This document shows, one piece after another, positions 29,319-30,413 of a stretch of DNA of 30,413 bases. Position 1 is the stretch's first letter; each line of letters opens with the position of its first letter. Below the pieces are notes generated by a model. The model saw only the letters and a list, made by a program, of their open reading frames with translations, was not told the origin of the DNA and did no database searches. The position numbers and the translations under genes were made by a program. Source of the stretch: a virus; the IMG/VR virus record IMGVR_UViG_3300011013_000053, positions 1 through 30,413 of that record; one strand, written 5' to 3'.

Positions 29319-30413
29319 ATGAGCTTGCTTCTCCTCTTTAACGGACTAAAAGCAGCAGTTGTGGTAGCGAGCATTAAGCTCGTTATTAAAGACTCTCGCT
29401 TTGACGTTCTCAACGCCAAGCTCATCATACAGGACGTACTGGCGTCTATCGTCAACTCTAAGCTCGTCATCGAGGACGATAACGTAACCCTAGTTGACCT
29501 CCGGCTCGCTGTGCAGGATAATCTGACAGCTATCCTAGGTGGCAAGGTGGTAGTCTCAGACGCCCTCCAGCCTATCGTTGACGCTAAGCTCCGGCTTAAG
29601 GACGAGCTAACTGCCGTCCTAGACTCCAAGCTAATCACGACAGACGACTCCACAACGGTAGCTGACCTCAAGCTCATTCTACAAGACAACCTGTCCCCTC
29701 TTCTGGACGCCAAGCTCATTACGAAGGACGAACTAACCTCCATCCTCGACAACAAGATAGTCCTGAAAGACGAGGTCAACAACTTACTCGACGCCAAGCT
29801 CATCACGCAGGACAACATAATCAACGTCCTCAACGGCTTGGTAAAGGTGCAAGACTCGTTGGTGCCTACCCCTGACGCTAAGCTAATCGTCGCAGACGCC
29901 ATCAGCACCATCGTTGACACCCAGATACAGGTCGCCGACACTTACAACCCTGCCGCTGACGCTAAGCTGATTGTCCAAGACACAATCCTCAATACTGCGG
30001 ATGTCAAGGTAATCCTCAAAGACGCGCTGACCACCCTTGTCAACCAGAAGCTCATCATCACGGACGACGCAACCAACGTACTAGACTCAAAGCTCATCGT
30101 ACAGGAGAACCTCGTTAGCCTCGCCGACCTGACAGTGATAATCAAGGACACCCTCGACTCCGTCACTGACTTTAAGATGATAGTGCAGGACGCCCTCACA
30201 GCGACAGCCGACATGAAGGCTATTGTGACGGACGACTCCAACACTGTCCTCGACCTTAAACTGGCCGTGCAGGAATTCCTCAGCACCATAGTTGACGCAA
30301 AACTCATCGTACAGGACGACCTCACAACAGTAGCTGACCTCAAGCTCATTGTGCAGGATAGCCTGACCTCGATTGTTGACGGCACGATGACCATCCAAGA
30401 CGCTGCTAGTAAC
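29319..30413 (+). CDS. 14-residue-repeat fibre-like protein (partial, runs off window)
   Basis: 365 codons from the ATG at 29319 with no stop before the window ends. After a 19-residue start (MSLLLLFNGLKAAVVVASI) come 24 consecutive 14-residue units and part of a 25th, with no insertion or deletion. Consensus is about K-L-I-V-Q-D-x-L-T-x-I-V-D-A. Position 6 is Asp in 22 and Glu in 2 of the 24; position 13 is Asp in 19, Asn in 4 and Gly in 1, so acidic residues recur every seven positions. Alternating hydrophobic residues suggest a regular solenoid or fibrous shaft. It has no signal peptide of normal form. Place at the end of the structural region suggests a fibre, not proven. Confidence 0.8.
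   Translation, partial: MSLLLLFNGLKAAVVVASIKLVIKDSRFDVLNAKLIIQDVLASIVNSKLVIEDDNVTLVDLRLAVQDNLTAILGGKVVVSDALQPIVDAKLRLKDELTAVLDSKLITTDDSTTVADLKLILQDNLSPLLDAKLITKDELTSILDNKIVLKDEVNNLLDAKLITQDNIINVLNGLVKVQDSLVPTPDAKLIVADAISTIVDTQIQVADTYNPAADAKLIVQDTILNTADVKVILKDALTTLVNQKLIITDDATNVLDSKLIVQENLVSLADLTVIIKDTLDSVTDFKMIVQDALTATADMKAIVTDDSNTVLDLKLAVQEFLSTIVDAKLIVQDDLTTVADLKLIVQDSLTSIVDGTMTIQDAASN

Noticed and set aside
29312-30394. Two long minus-strand open frames (about 209 and 150 residues, plus one overlapping frame)
   Set aside because: They are mirror frames of the 42-nt repeat gene on the plus strand, are Ser/Arg/Thr-rich low-complexity sequence, and lack ribosome sites and domains.

Overview
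The window reads as part of a tailed double-stranded DNA bacteriophage (Caudoviricetes) with an HK97-type head. The anchors are a terminase ATPase, a terminase nuclease, an HK97-family portal, an S78-type prohead protease and an HK97-fold major capsid protein. Thymidylate synthase, a DUF3310 protein and many homing-endonuclease genes fit a lytic or metagenomic phage. No integrase, repressor, replication gene, tRNA or rRNA was found. The host cannot be named; it must use sigma70-like promoters, Shine-Dalgarno sites and a Sec export system.

Layout. (1) 1-268: a 26-bp tandem repeat array ending in a hairpin, with no gene. (2) 269-896, minus: HNH gene, a tiny ORF and a NUMOD4-like gene behind a consensus promoter. 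(3) 1008-3139, plus: a chain of six small genes, four of its five junctions being GTGA stop/start overlaps. It holds an FmdB-like zinc ribbon, small membrane or secreted proteins and a YiiX-like permuted papain-fold hydrolase, so it may be a lysis or envelope cassette. (4) 3110-13782, minus: HNH, thyA, a 28-codon ORF, an Imm5-like Ala-rich protein, small unknowns, a methyltransferase, a DUF3310 protein, a second copy of the same HNH gene, a zinc-finger protein, a small membrane protein, a metallopeptidase, a zinc-finger/membrane/SNase fusion, an unknown, the terminase ATPase half carrying an intein in its P-loop, a probable small terminase, and another HNH gene. (5) 13783-14031: a divergent regulatory region with mirror-image promoters. 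(6) 14032-30413, plus: HNH, the terminase nuclease half, portal, a membrane-anchored coiled coil, prohead protease, capsid protein, three unknown virion-like proteins, five consecutive genes with signal peptides (three paralogous; the last a 1513-residue Cys-rich protein with an SGNH-esterase-like C-terminal region), and a fibre-like gene of exact 14-residue repeats running off the window.

Most notable points. The terminase large subunit is divided between two genes on opposite strands, with the ATPase half also interrupted by an intein. Six genes have an ATG exactly 6 nt after a -10 box, which predicts leaderless mRNAs. A late-region cassette encodes exported, disulfide-rich proteins, which is unusual for a phage structural locus. 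The last gene has 24 gap-free copies of a 14-residue unit. No tail tube, tape measure or head-tail connector gene is recognisable before the window ends.

Working together: the small terminase and the two TerL halves would package DNA through the portal into a head built by capsid protein and protease. ThyA would support dTMP supply. The HNH and LAGLIDADG genes look like selfish elements placed beside essential genes. The secreted and repeat proteins probably act at the cell surface or as fibres, which is inference.
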